NCBI GenBank assembly: GCA_963761615.1
Contig: CAVXGU010000003.1
Location: 186,001-250,000, forward strand
Source of the DNA: CAVXGU01 sp963761615
GTDB taxonomy: Bacteria; Acidobacteriota; Vicinamibacteria; Vicinamibacterales; CAVVIG01
DNA length: 64,000 nt
Direction: 5' to 3'
Position 1 is the first letter of the stretch. Every line of letters starts with the position of its first letter. Both the position numbers and the translations under genes were made by a program. The notes under the pieces are model-generated. The model was not told where the DNA came from and made no database searches. It saw only the letters and a program-made list of their open reading frames with translations. Below, piece after piece: positions 8,615 through 17,359 of the stretch.

Positions 8615-9840
8615 TGCGGCGACGGCTTCTCCGCCAGGAGGTGCTCGACGGTCTGCGTGACCTCGTTCACCGCCTCCGTGTAATACTCCCCGCTGCCCGG
8701 ACTCGGGAAGCCGGCGTGGACCATCCGCACCCGCCCCGTCTTGTCCAGGATGAACGACGTCGGGAAACAGTCGAGGTTGACGGTCTGCGGCAGCAGATCG
8801 CTCGCCTGGTCCGGCTCGCCCGGCAGCAGCACCGGGTAGTCGATGCCGTAGGTCTTGATGAACGCGCGCAGCTGCTCGGGATCCTTCAGCTGGGCGCCCC
8901 GCTCGAAGGACAGCGACACGACCTCGAAGCCCTGCGACTTGTACTTGTTGTAGAGCGAGACGAGGAACGGCGCCTCGTCGTGGCAGTTCGGGCACCAGCT
9001 CCCGCTGATGCTCACCAGGACGACCTTGCCCAGGAAGTCGGTGTTGCTGACCATCTTGCCACTGAGATCCGGGAAGTCGAACTTGAACGGTTCGCTCGCG
9101 TTCTTCACGGACGTGTGGTACGTCGGATCCTCGGGCGCCCCGATTTCCTTGGCCGCCTCGGTGTCGGCGCGCGCGGCGATCGATTCGGTCTTGCCGTTTT
9201 CGACGAGCTTCAGCGTGCCGTCGGGGTTCACGGTCACTTCCATCAGCATCGGGCGCGAGCCGTCGAAGTGGCTCAGGACGAACTTCCCGTCCTTGTAGGA
9301 GCCGTCGAGCGCGCCGGTATCGCCGTCGACGCGCAGAATCGTCGCCTCCACGTGCGCGCCCTTCTGGTTGGCGATGAACCGCCAGGCGGCCTCGCCCTTG
9401 GACCCGCGGGCCTTGACGATCCACGTGCCGTCGATCGACGGCACGTTTCCGGTCGGGGCCGACTCGGCGGCGGCCCGCACGGCCGTGAACGGGTAGCCGC
9501 CGCGCGCGCGAAGGTAGTTCCCGACGAGCTGGCCGCCCTGGGCCTTCACCTGCAGCCGCGTGCCGTACTGGTCGTAGTTGAACGTGATCGTGTCGTTGTC
9601 GATCGTCGTGGCCGTGGAGACGATCCGCAGCGAGCTGTTGAAGAACGCCGCCTTCATGGCGGCGCCGCTGCCGTCGATCTCGAATTGACACGGAATCTCG
9701 ACCCCGTTGACGACGACGGTGGCGTCCCAGCGCCCGGCGAGGGATGCCATGTTCTGCGGCGCGGGTGCCGCTTCGAGAGCGGCGCCCAGAACGAGCACCG
9801 CCGCGACCCGTGTCCACCGTGCGATCGGAGTGGCCGTCAT
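8611..9840 (-). CDS. TlpA/ResA-like thioredoxin-fold protein with large N-terminal beta domain
   Basis: This exported protein of 409 residues begins with a signal peptide (hydrophobic VAAVLVLGAALEAAPA). Residues about 30-215 look beta-rich with two repeats of a GRWDATV/GTWIVKA type, as found in acidobacterial redoxin proteins. From about 250 a TlpA/AhpC-type thioredoxin fold follows, with the active site W282-C283-P284-N285-C286 and the later cis-Pro loop FPTSFILDKTGRV. It should act as a periplasmic thiol-disulfide reductase. AAGGAG lies nine bases before the ATG. It probably forms an operon with the DsbD-alpha-like gene downstream. The partner that keeps it reduced is not in the window, and its target is unknown. 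Confidence 0.85.
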   Translation of the reverse strand: MTATPIARWTRVAAVLVLGAALEAAPAPQNMASLAGRWDATVVVNGVEIPCQFEIDGSGAAMKAAFFNSSLRIVSTATTIDNDTITFNYDQYGTRLQVKAQGGQLVGNYLRARGGYPFTAVRAAAESAPTGNVPSIDGTWIVKARGSKGEAAWRFIANQKGAHVEATILRVDGDTGALDGSYKDGKFVLSHFDGSRPMLMEVTVNPDGTLKLVENGKTESIAARADTEAAKEIGAPEDPTYHTSVKNASEPFKFDFPDLSGKMVSNTDFLGKVVLVSISGSWCPNCHDEAPFLVSLYNKYKSQGFEVVSLSFERGAQLKDPEQLRAFIKTYGIDYPVLLPGEPDQASDLLPQTVNLDCFPTSFILDKTGRVRMVHAGFPSPGSGEYYTEAVNEVTQTVEHLLAEKPSPQ

Positions 9841-10078
9841 CTTTCGTGCTCCTTGACGAGTCGGCGAACTGACCGGACAAAAAAAGCCCGGAAAGCGAAG
9901 CCCTCCAGGCTCAAACCTGCAAAGTCACGCTATTTGGCCATACCGCTGCGGCGCGTGTCAAGGTTGGCGCCGCGCGCCCCCGGGCGATCCCGGCTGGAGC
10001 CACTGACGAGCTTCCGTCATAATACTGGCGTCCCCCGGTGCTTGGAGCCGTAACCCAGAAAGCTGCCGCGAACCCCGC
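9841..10078. other. Divergent intergenic region, 238 bp
   Basis: This region separates the TlpA-like gene (minus) from the diguanylate cyclase (plus). It has an A7 run (9879-9885) next to GCCCGGAAAGCG, a short hairpin CAGG-N6-CCTG near 9906-9920, and GCAAAGTCACG near 9919-9930. I see no open frame and no confident promoter. A resemblance to riboswitch cores was considered and not accepted. Confidence 0.4.
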
Positions 10079-11582
10079 GTGAGACTTCGTGCTGCGCGCG
10101 CGCCGTCGCCGCTGAGCGACATTGTGGGCGCGGTCGTCCGCTCGCCCGACCTGCCGACCGCGCTCGACACGCTGGCCCGGGGGCTGGCGCAATCCCTCAA
10201 CACCCGCGCGTGCGTGCTCCGGCAGACGCCGCGCGGCCGCACGCTCGTCGCCCAGAGCCGGGGCGGCATGCAGATCGCGCTCGCGGATCTCGAACGCCGC
10301 CCTCGACGCGGTGGCGGACGGACAGGCCGTCGTCGCGGTGGATCTCCAGGGGGTCGGCGAGGGCGTCTGGACGCTGATCGCGCTCGGGGACCTCGACGGT
10401 TCCCAGATGGGGGTCCTGCTCGCCTCGGACTGGACGACGCGCGAGGGCCTCGAGCCCCTGGCCGCCGCGCTGTGGGCGTCGCTCCTCGCGGTGCAGGAAC
10501 GGCAGGTCCGCGGACGTGTCGAGCGGCTCCTCGTCGACGCCTACGCGATGGGCCGGCGGCTGAGCCGTCTCGGCGGCCTGGACCTGGTGTGCCAGGGGAT
10601 CGTCGAGCAGGTGTCGACCACCCTCGACGCCGAGCGCGTAGCGCTCGCGCTGTACCGGCCTGAGGAAGATCGGCTCGCGATCGCGGCGACGCACGGGTAC
10701 CCGACCTCGCTCGTCAAGGACGTGCGGATCGAGCCGGGGTCCTGGGTGGTCGGCCACGTCTTCGAGACCGGACGGCCCGTGGTGGTGCCCGACATCCGCC
10801 AGATGGGCCGGACGACGCTCGAGCGGCGCCCCTATCGCACGTTCTCCTTCGCGGCGGTGCCGGTGCTCGCGGGCGCGGAGCGGCTCGGCGTCCTGACGGC
10901 GACCGACAAGCGGGACGGCTCCGCGTTCGACAAGGGGGATGCGCGCGCCCTTCGCGTGTTCGGGGTCTCGAGTGCGCTCGCCCTCGTCGCCACCAAGAGC
11001 GATGCGGAGCGGCACCGCCTCGCGTACGCCGCGACCGTCGACTCGCTGACGGCGCTGTTCAACCGTCCCTACTTCGACACGCGGCTCCACGAGGAATTCG
11101 AGCGCGCTCGCCGCGGGTCCACGTCGCTCACCGTCCTCATGGCGGACGTCGACGACTTCAAGAAGATCAACGACACGTACGGCCATCAGGTCGGCGACTC
11201 GGTACTCCAGCTCGTCGGGAGCATCCTCCGGTCGACCGTCCGCGTCTTCGACGTGTGCGCGCGGTACGGCGGCGACGAGTTCGCCATCGTCATGCCGAGC
11301 AGCGATCGATCCAGCGCGGCGGCGTGCGCGGAGCGGATCCGCCAGCACATCGCCGGCGGCGAGATCGGCGGGAACGGAGGCGCGCAACTGCCGCACCTGA
11401 CGATGAGCGTCGGCGTGGCGGTCATGCGGGGAGACGACGCCCCGGCCGACCTCGTGCGGCGCGCCGACAAGTGCCTGTACGAGGCGAAGGCGGACGGGAA
11501 GAACTGCGTCCGCCTGGACACCCAGCTGTCGCCGGTCCAGCCGGTGCCGCGCATCACCCCCGGCTCGAAGGGCACGGCCTGA
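10079..11582 (+). CDS. GAF-GGDEF diguanylate cyclase (frameshift in assembly)
   Basis: This soluble protein should make cyclic di-GMP from GTP. After an N-terminal sensor-like segment, a GAF domain (LVCQGIVEQVSTTLDAERVALAL to GVLTATDKRDG) is followed by a GGDEF domain with the intact catalytic motif RYGGDEF (GGDEF codons at 11268-11282). Five residues before it is RVFD, a proper RxxD inhibitory site, so product inhibition is expected. The start I use is the GTG at 10079, which has no clear ribosome site. The frame changes near 10288-10296 (LADLE joined to NAALDAVADGQ), and the total length is one base over a multiple of three. The stop overlaps the next gene as TGATG, so the two genes are almost certainly co-translated. 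Confidence 0.88.
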
Positions 11583-13042
11583 TGTCGCGCCTGCTGGACG
11601 TCAGCGCCCGCAACGACGCAAACGGACGATTCGGTCCGACGGCCGGCGCGCAGCCGTACGTGCTGATCGCCGACGCCGATGCGGCCCGCACCGACGCGTG
11701 TCTCGCCTCGGTCAGGACCTTCCAGATCGGTTCGCTCGTCGCCCGCGATGCCGAGGAGGCGCTGGGGATCCTGCAGCGGATGGGACCGCCGGTGCTCCTC
11801 ATCGCCGACCTCTCGCTGCCGCGCCCGGACGGCTTCACCGTGATCGAGGCGTTGCGCGGCGCCGATCGCGGGCGGATGAAGATCATCGCCTGGTCCTCTT
11901 CGCGCGCCTTGCGGGAATTCGCCGCGAACCGCTTTGCCGGCATGGAGGTGCGCGTCCTCGGAGGCGCCGTCGCGCCCGACGTCCTGTCGCGCGTGATCGG
12001 ACAGTCGCTGCAGAGCCTCGAGGGGCGCGGCGGCGATCGGGCCCAGGAGGACCGCCGCGGCGACGAGGATCGCGACGAGCGGCGCGGGGAGTGGATCGAG
12101 TCCGACGAGGACGCCCAGTCGGCGGACGCCGCGCAGCGGCGGGCGGTCGAGCTGTCGGAGGAGGCGCGCCGTCTCTGCGGCGCGGCAGGCGTCGCCGTGT
12201 ACTTCAAGACGCCCGGCGCCGCCCGCTACCGCACGTCAGTCACGTGGATGTCGGATCGGCCGGTTCCCCAGTCGGAGTCGTGGCTCCCCCGGGTCTTCGC
12301 ATCCGTCGTCGAGACCGGCAGCGCCGTCATCCTGCCGGACGTCACGGCGCGCCTCTCGACAATCGTGCCGTCGCCGGAGGGCGTCCGCGGCCTCGCCGCC
12401 GTCCCCATCGTCGACGACGACCAGCGGGTCGCGGGCGCGCTCTGCGTGTTCGACGTGAAGCCGCTCGACGTCGACGAGGCCCGGCTCGCGGCGCTCGAGG
12501 CGCTCGCGCGGCCGCGGCAGGCGCTGGCCGCGCCGCCAGCCCGTGGGGGGGCTCCCGACGCGCGTGCGCGCGGCGAGGGCCGGGCGCCGAGCCTCAAGGC
12601 CCTGCTCAGCCGCAGCGACGGCGACGCGGCGGTCTCGCGCGAGATCGCGCGCGTGCGCCGCGAACAGCGGCATCTCAGCGTGGCGCTGTTCGAGGTCGAT
12701 GCCCCCGGGCGCTACGGCGCGGATGCCGAGCGCGAACGGGTCGTCGAGCGTCTCGCGGACATCTCGACGTCGCTGTGCCGCGCCGTCAGGGGCTCCGACG
12801 TGGCCGTCCGGTGGGGAGGCGTAGAGTTCCTCGTCGTGTTTCCCGGGCTGAGCCGTCCGGCGGCGCGGCGCGTCGCCGAGCGCGTGCGCGCCGTGCTCGA
12901 GGCGGCCGCGCGTCACGACCTGACCGTCTCGGGCGGCGTGGCGGAGCTGGTCGACGAGGACCAGAGCTTCCAGGCCATTGTCGATCGCGCGATCGAACGC
13001 CTGCGTCTCGCCCAGGTGCGAGGCCCCAACAGGGTCGCGTAG
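11582..13042 (+). CDS. Receiver-GAF-degenerate GGDEF protein, likely c-di-GMP effector
   Basis: The 486-residue product starts at the ATG overlapping the upstream stop. Residues about 20-135 form a response-regulator receiver with the phospho-acceptor region LLIADLSLPRPDGF intact. A GAF-like domain follows (SEEARRLCGAAGVAVYF to GALCVFDV), and then a GGDEF fold. Its catalytic motif reads GGVEF (12815-12829): the central Asp is Val, so cyclase activity is unlikely. RGSD sits exactly five residues upstream, so the RxxD inhibitory site is kept. Dead GGDEF domains that keep the I-site are known c-di-GMP receptors. A basic-acidic linker (DRAQEDRRGDEDRDERRGEW) separates receiver and GAF. With the cyclase upstream it could form a source-and-sensor pair, which is inference. 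Confidence 0.82.
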   Translation: MSRLLDVSARNDANGRFGPTAGAQPYVLIADADAARTDACLASVRTFQIGSLVARDAEEALGILQRMGPPVLLIADLSLPRPDGFTVIEALRGADRGRMKIIAWSSSRALREFAANRFAGMEVRVLGGAVAPDVLSRVIGQSLQSLEGRGGDRAQEDRRGDEDRDERRGEWIESDEDAQSADAAQRRAVELSEEARRLCGAAGVAVYFKTPGAARYRTSVTWMSDRPVPQSESWLPRVFASVVETGSAVILPDVTARLSTIVPSPEGVRGLAAVPIVDDDQRVAGALCVFDVKPLDVDEARLAALEALARPRQALAAPPARGGAPDARARGEGRAPSLKALLSRSDGDAAVSREIARVRREQRHLSVALFEVDAPGRYGADAERERVVERLADISTSLCRAVRGSDVAVRWGGVEFLVVFPGLSRPAARRVAERVRAVLEAAARHDLTVSGGVAELVDEDQSFQAIVDRAIERLRLAQVRGPNRVA

Positions 13043-13060
13043 GACCGGCGAACTTCGCGG

Positions 13061-13414
13061 CTACGCGCTCATCGCGGCAGGCTTCGAGTGGCTCACCACG
13101 GGGTTCTCGGTCGTGAGCGCCGTCACGACCTGCGCCGCGATCGATCCATCCAGATCCACTTCCGCCGAGAGGGGAAGCATCGAAGCGGTCGTGAAGGCCT
13201 TCCAGTAGGGACGAGGTGCCGCGCCGAACGCCGACAGCGGGACGTGATGATGGCGCCGGTCGTATTCGACGTGCGCGCGCGCGAGTCGCACGAGCGTGTC
13301 GACCGCCGATTCGATCGTCCAGCCGCGTGCGGTGAGGTCGTGCTCCAGCGCCTGGGCCGCCCAGCGCCTGGGTGATTCCGGGTACACGAGTACTCGAAGC
13401 CGGTGGGGGGGCAT
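13061..13414 (-). CDS. HicB-like small protein
   Basis: The 117-residue product begins MPPHRLRVLVYPESPRRW and continues ALEHDLTARGWTIESAVDTL, the strand-helix pattern of HicB-type antitoxin folds. A later APRPYWKAF resembles the C-terminal segment seen in stand-alone HicB-like proteins. No HicA toxin gene is adjacent, so it is probably not half of a toxin-antitoxin pair here. The ATG at 13412-13414 has no clear ribosome site and is preceded by a hairpin that begins two bases upstream. Family assignment is by pattern only. Confidence 0.55.
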   Translation of the reverse strand: MPPHRLRVLVYPESPRRWAAQALEHDLTARGWTIESAVDTLVRLARAHVEYDRRHHHVPLSAFGAAPRPYWKAFTTASMLPLSAEVDLDGSIAAQVVTALTTENPVVSHSKPAAMSA

Positions 13415-13415
13415 A

Positions 13416-13459
13416 CGCCGATCAGTATCGGCGCCGCGGGAAGACCCGATAGGTCGGGT
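13416..13459. repeat. Two adjacent perfect hairpins between minus-strand genes
   Basis: CGCCGAT-CAGT-ATCGGCG occupies 13416-13433 and ACCCGA-TAGG-TCGGGT occupies 13444-13459. Both are perfect inverted repeats with four-base loops. The first ends two bases before the start codon of the HicB-like gene on the minus strand and could block its translation. A GGAAC-rich stretch (13460-13490) continues up to the stop of the upstream gene. Confidence 0.7.
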
Positions 13460-13490
13460 TCCCCGGGTTCCTCTGCTCGTTCCCCAGTTC

Positions 13491-16400
13491 CTAGCGCCCC
13501 GGTCCCTTGCTCCGCTCGAGTCCGTCGCGGGCGACCTTCGAGTCGGGGGCGAGCCAGAGCGCCTCGGCGAAGTAGTTCGCGGCCGCGGGGCGGTTGCCGG
13601 CCGCGAGCTGGATCTCGCCGAGATTGGTGTAGGCCGTGCTGTCGTGCGCATCCGCGCGCAGCGACGCCTGGAAGGCCTGTTGTGCCTGCTCGGGCCGGCC
13701 GAGCCGGGTGTATGCGGCGCCCATCAGGTCGTGCACCGGAGCGAACGTGGGATCGGCCGCCATGGCGCGCCCGCCGAGCGTGACCGCCTGCTCGGGCTGC
13801 CCCTGGAGGAACGCGGAGACCGCCGCGTAGTACTCGGTCGGCGCGCCGTCGGGCGCGATCCGGCGCAGCGTCGAGACGGTCGCGTCGAGCTGGGAGAGAT
13901 CGTTGGTGGATGCGAAGAGCGATGCGAGCTGCTCGAGCGGCTCTGGAGCGTCGGGAGCCATCCGGCTCGCGTCGCGCGCGGCCTCGACCGCCTCGGGCAA
14001 CGCCTTGTCGGCCGCCAGCAGCTTCGAGCGCGCGACCAGCTCCCGCGCGGTGGCGGGGCGGCCGCCGGCGAGGGCCGAGATCCAGGCGAGCGCGTCCGTC
14101 TCGCGGTGCGTCAGGATCGCCGTCCGGGTCAGGCCGTCGAGCGCCGCCTGATTCGCCGTGTCCAGGCGGAGCGCCTGCAGGTCGGAGTCGTACGCCTCGG
14201 GGTACGCATCGGCGGCGAAGAGCATGGCGGCCCGGTGTTGCCACTCGACGGCGCCCGCGGCGGCCTTCGCATCGCGGACGGCCTGCGGGCCACCGTCGGG
14301 GCCGACGAGCGCCTCCAGGGTGGCGCTGTTGTCCCCCGCGTTCTCGTTGTGGAGCTGCCGCGGCCCGGAGAACTCGAGCTGCATGCGATCGTCGGTCAGG
14401 ATCTCGCCGCCCGCGGCGTAGCGCGCCAGCTCGGCCGGTCCACCCGCATAGAGCGACAGCAGCGAGAACGGCTCGAGCGCGGAGGCCTTCGCGAGGTCCT
14501 CGGCCACGCCGGGGCGATGCCAGTGCCTGGCGATGTTGCCCAGCCGCGCGTCGATCGGCCCGTCCGAGGCGACGAGCAGGATGTCGTCCTCGCCGATCAG
14601 CCAGAGCGTGCCGTTCGGAAAGACGGACGTGAAGGTCGCGACGATGGATCGCAGGTCGTGATCGCTGATGTTGTAGGTGTGCGCCCACTGGCAGATGATC
14701 CCGCCCGGGGCCAGGCGCGCCCGCGCCGCCTCGAAGAACTCGCGCGTGAAGAGCGACGCGACCCCGGCGATCCACGGATTCGACGGCTCGGAGACGATCA
14801 CGTCGTACTTGCGGCGCGACAGCAGCAGGTGCGTGCGGCCATCGCCGACGATCAGGTGCACCCGCGGATCGCGGAGCGGGCGTCCGTTCACCTCGTCGAA
14901 GAACGACGACGCGGCGACGACCTCCGGCGACAGCTCCACGACGTCGGCGTGCGCGATCGGGTGCGTGAGCGCCGCGCCGGCCGTGACGCCGCTGCCCAGT
15001 CCGATGATCGCCACGTCGCGGGGGGTGTCGTGCAGCAGGAGCGGCAGATGGGCGACGAGCTTCTGCGTCAGCATGTCGCTGCGATCCGACGCGTCCACCT
15101 TGCCGTCGACCGCGAGCGTCGTCGTGCCGGTGAGGCGCTTGACCGACACGGTGGCCGATGGGCCGTCGCGGTAGAAGAGAAGCTGCCCGGCCTCGAGCAG
15201 CGCTTCCAGGTCGAGGCCCTTGGGTACGAACGGCGCGTAGAGATATGGTCCGCTCGCCAGGAGGGCCCGGTTCCAGGGCGGCGTCACCGAGAGGATCGCC
15301 GCGGCGCCGACGGCGGCAATCATGCCCGCGGCCGTGGCGGTGCGCGAGAGATCGCCCCAGACCACCACGATCAGCGCGGCCGCGATCAGGCACGAGCTGA
15401 CGACGGTGATCGTGGGCTGCAGGCCGAGCCGCGGGATGATCACGAAGCCGGCGAGCAGCGAGCCCGCGACCGCCCCGAGCGTGTTCACCGCATAGACGAG
15501 GCCGAAGGGCCGGGCGGCGGCGTCCGACGGGGCGCCCACGATCGAGAGCGCCAGCGGAAACGCCGCACCGAGGCAGAGCGCGGTCGGCAGGATCAGCACT
15601 GCCGTCAGGAGCGTGCCCTGGCGCACGAGCAGACTGAACGCGTCGGAGGTGTTCGCCATCTCGCGCGCCACGAGGCTGGGCACGGCGTTCCCGGCGAGCG
15701 ATCCCGTCCAGCTCGCGGCAATCGCCGCGCCGGCGAGGGCGAACGCCAGCCAGGTGACCGGACGCCGGGCGCGCCCGGCGATCCACGATCCGACCGCGGA
15801 TCCGCCCGCCACCCCCGCGACGACGGCGGCGACGGTCGCCGCGAACGCGTACGTCGTCGGGCCGAGCACCAGCGCGAGGATCCGGGTCCAGGCGATCTCG
15901 TGCACGAGTCCGGCGAATCCCGAGAGGCCGACGATGATGGCGGCGAGACCCGGCCGCCCGGGCGGGCGGGGCTCGTCGATTCGTGGACGCGTCGCGCGCT
16001 CGCGCTTGCGCGCGGACCGGCCGGCTGGAGCGGGCGCGGGCGGCGCCGGAGCGGGACCGAGGGCCAGGGCGCGCCGCGACACGAGCCAGACGACGAACGC
16101 CGCGAGCAGCGTCGCCGCCATGCCGATCCGCATCGTCCCCGAGACGCCGACGGCCGGCACGAGCACGAAGCCGGCGAGCACGGCGCCGACCGTGGCGCCG
16201 GCCGTGTTCACCGCGTACAGCACGCCACTCGCTCTGGCGGCGTTGGCCGTGCGCTCGGCGAACCAGCGGATCGCGACGGGGAAGGTCGCGCCCAGCGCTG
16301 CCGCGGGGATGAACACCATGACGAGCGCCGTCACCACGCGGATGACCGGGAAGAGCGCGCCGCCGGCGCCGTCGGCGTACGCCCACCGGAGGAGCGGCGT

Positions 16401-16718
16401 GAGCAGGCCCGGTTCGAACGGCAGCAGGAACGCCGCGACGACGACCGTCAACTCGAGGCCGACGTAGGCGCGCAGGCTGCGCGCGGGGGCGAGGCGCTCG
16501 GCCAGCCTGCCGCCCACCGCGGCGCCGGCGGCGAGGCCTCCGAGAAACGCCGCCACGACGGTCGCGGCGGCCGCCGTCGTGTGGCCGATGTAGAGCGTGA
16601 GGTCGCGCGTCCAGCTCACCTCGTAGACGAGGCCCGCGAGGCCGGAGCACACGTAGGCGAGCAGGAAGAGCCACCGCACGGCGTCGGTCAGTCTACCCGA
16701 GGCGGCGCCTTTCGACAT
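13491..16718 (-). CDS. Membrane-bound spermidine synthase-like protein with TPR tail
   Basis: This 1075-residue protein has two blocks of about six transmembrane helices each (roughly residues 10-215 and 260-500), both opening with a similar G(F/L)AGLV(Y/H)E(V/I)(S/A)WTR motif, which suggests an internal duplication. A Rossmann methyltransferase-type domain follows at about 560-760 with IIGLGSGVTAGAAL, DVVELSPEVV and VSEPSNPW, as in spermidine synthase relatives fused to membrane domains. The last 250 residues are tetratricopeptide repeats (for example MGAAYTRLGRPEQAQQAFQA). The biochemical reaction of such fused synthases is not established, and polyamine synthesis should not be assumed. The start is 31 bases from the divergent efpL start, so both promoters must overlap. 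Confidence 0.82.
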   Translation of the reverse strand: MSKGAASGRLTDAVRWLFLLAYVCSGLAGLVYEVSWTRDLTLYIGHTTAAAATVVAAFLGGLAAGAAVGGRLAERLAPARSLRAYVGLELTVVVAAFLLPFEPGLLTPLLRWAYADGAGGALFPVIRVVTALVMVFIPAAALGATFPVAIRWFAERTANAARASGVLYAVNTAGATVGAVLAGFVLVPAVGVSGTMRIGMAATLLAAFVVWLVSRRALALGPAPAPPAPAPAGRSARKRERATRPRIDEPRPPGRPGLAAIIVGLSGFAGLVHEIAWTRILALVLGPTTYAFAATVAAVVAGVAGGSAVGSWIAGRARRPVTWLAFALAGAAIAASWTGSLAGNAVPSLVAREMANTSDAFSLLVRQGTLLTAVLILPTALCLGAAFPLALSIVGAPSDAAARPFGLVYAVNTLGAVAGSLLAGFVIIPRLGLQPTITVVSSCLIAAALIVVVWGDLSRTATAAGMIAAVGAAAILSVTPPWNRALLASGPYLYAPFVPKGLDLEALLEAGQLLFYRDGPSATVSVKRLTGTTTLAVDGKVDASDRSDMLTQKLVAHLPLLLHDTPRDVAIIGLGSGVTAGAALTHPIAHADVVELSPEVVAASSFFDEVNGRPLRDPRVHLIVGDGRTHLLLSRRKYDVIVSEPSNPWIAGVASLFTREFFEAARARLAPGGIICQWAHTYNISDHDLRSIVATFTSVFPNGTLWLIGEDDILLVASDGPIDARLGNIARHWHRPGVAEDLAKASALEPFSLLSLYAGGPAELARYAAGGEILTDDRMQLEFSGPRQLHNENAGDNSATLEALVGPDGGPQAVRDAKAAAGAVEWQHRAAMLFAADAYPEAYDSDLQALRLDTANQAALDGLTRTAILTHRETDALAWISALAGGRPATARELVARSKLLAADKALPEAVEAARDASRMAPDAPEPLEQLASLFASTNDLSQLDATVSTLRRIAPDGAPTEYYAAVSAFLQGQPEQAVTLGGRAMAADPTFAPVHDLMGAAYTRLGRPEQAQQAFQASLRADAHDSTAYTNLGEIQLAAGNRPAAANYFAEALWLAPDSKVARDGLERSKGPGR

Positions 16719-16749
16719 CCGCGCGGCCCGACGGTATCATCGTGCCGCG

Positions 16750-17325
16750 ATGGCCAACCTGATCGAAGCAATCGAGATCAAGCGCAAGATGTTCTTCGAG
16801 TTCGAGGACGCGCCCTACCACTGTCTCGACGTCGAGGTGTCGAAGCCGACGGCGCGCGGCGGCCAGACCCTGGTGCGCGTGAAGATGCGGAACCTGCTGA
16901 CGCAGGCCGTGTTCGACCGCACGTTCAAGGCCGGCGAGAAGTTCCGCGAGCCCGACCTGGACATGGTGCCGGCGACGTACCTCTACTCCGACGGGGACCA
17001 CTACTACTTCATGGACCAGCAGTCGTTCGAGACGCTCCCGCTGTCCGCGGACACCCTCGGAGACGACCGGCTGCTGCTGGTCGACAATCTGCTCGTCCAG
17101 ATTCAGCGGTACAACGGGCAGCCGATCGGCGTCGTGTTCCCGCCGCACGTGGAGCTCACCGTGACCGAATCCGAGCCGGGCGTGCGCGGCGACACGGCGA
17201 GCGGCGGCGTCACCAAGGCGGCGACCCTCGAGACCGGCCTCGTGGTCCGCGTCCCGCTCTTCATCAAGGAGGGCGATCGCATCAAGGTGCACACCGAGAC
17301 CCGCGAGTTCGCCGGCCGGGCGTGA
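16750..17325 (+). CDS. efpL: Elongation factor P-like protein, EfpL (YeiP) type
   Basis: The 191-residue product has the three-domain architecture of elongation factor P, which helps ribosomes through polyproline stretches. The tip loop in domain I reads SKPTARGGQT (residues 31-40). Canonical EF-P has a shorter KPGKGQ-type loop with a modified Lys, or an Arg in the rhamnosylated subgroup. The PTARG loop and the length match the EfpL/YeiP subgroup, in which an unmodified Arg (here R36) sits at the tip. Domain III keeps the LSTG-like LETGLVVRVPLFIKEGDRIKV. No EF-P modification gene is nearby, which fits this subgroup. A second, canonical efp may exist elsewhere in the genome. The gene is divergent from the spermidine-synthase fusion. 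Confidence 0.88.
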   Translation: MANLIEAIEIKRKMFFEFEDAPYHCLDVEVSKPTARGGQTLVRVKMRNLLTQAVFDRTFKAGEKFREPDLDMVPATYLYSDGDHYYFMDQQSFETLPLSADTLGDDRLLLVDNLLVQIQRYNGQPIGVVFPPHVELTVTESEPGVRGDTASGGVTKAATLETGLVVRVPLFIKEGDRIKVHTETREFAGRA

Positions 17326-17359
17326 CCCGGTCGGGGCCGACGTGCAGTCGGAGCGCGCG

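Noticed and set aside
9879..9920. Rho-independent terminator with seven T on the minus strand
   Set aside because: The T-run follows a region without a stable stem (the GGGCTT segments are direct repeats), and it would lie in front of a gene rather than behind one.
9865..9945. Possible c-di-GMP-I (GEMM) riboswitch before the GGDEF gene
   Set aside because: GCAAAGTCACG resembles part of the conserved core, but the GNRA-capped first stem, the GGGAC segment and the matching 3' half are not present in the right order. A covariance search would decide.
13061..13414. HicAB toxin-antitoxin system
   Set aside because: No HicA-like short frame lies on either side of the HicB-like gene.
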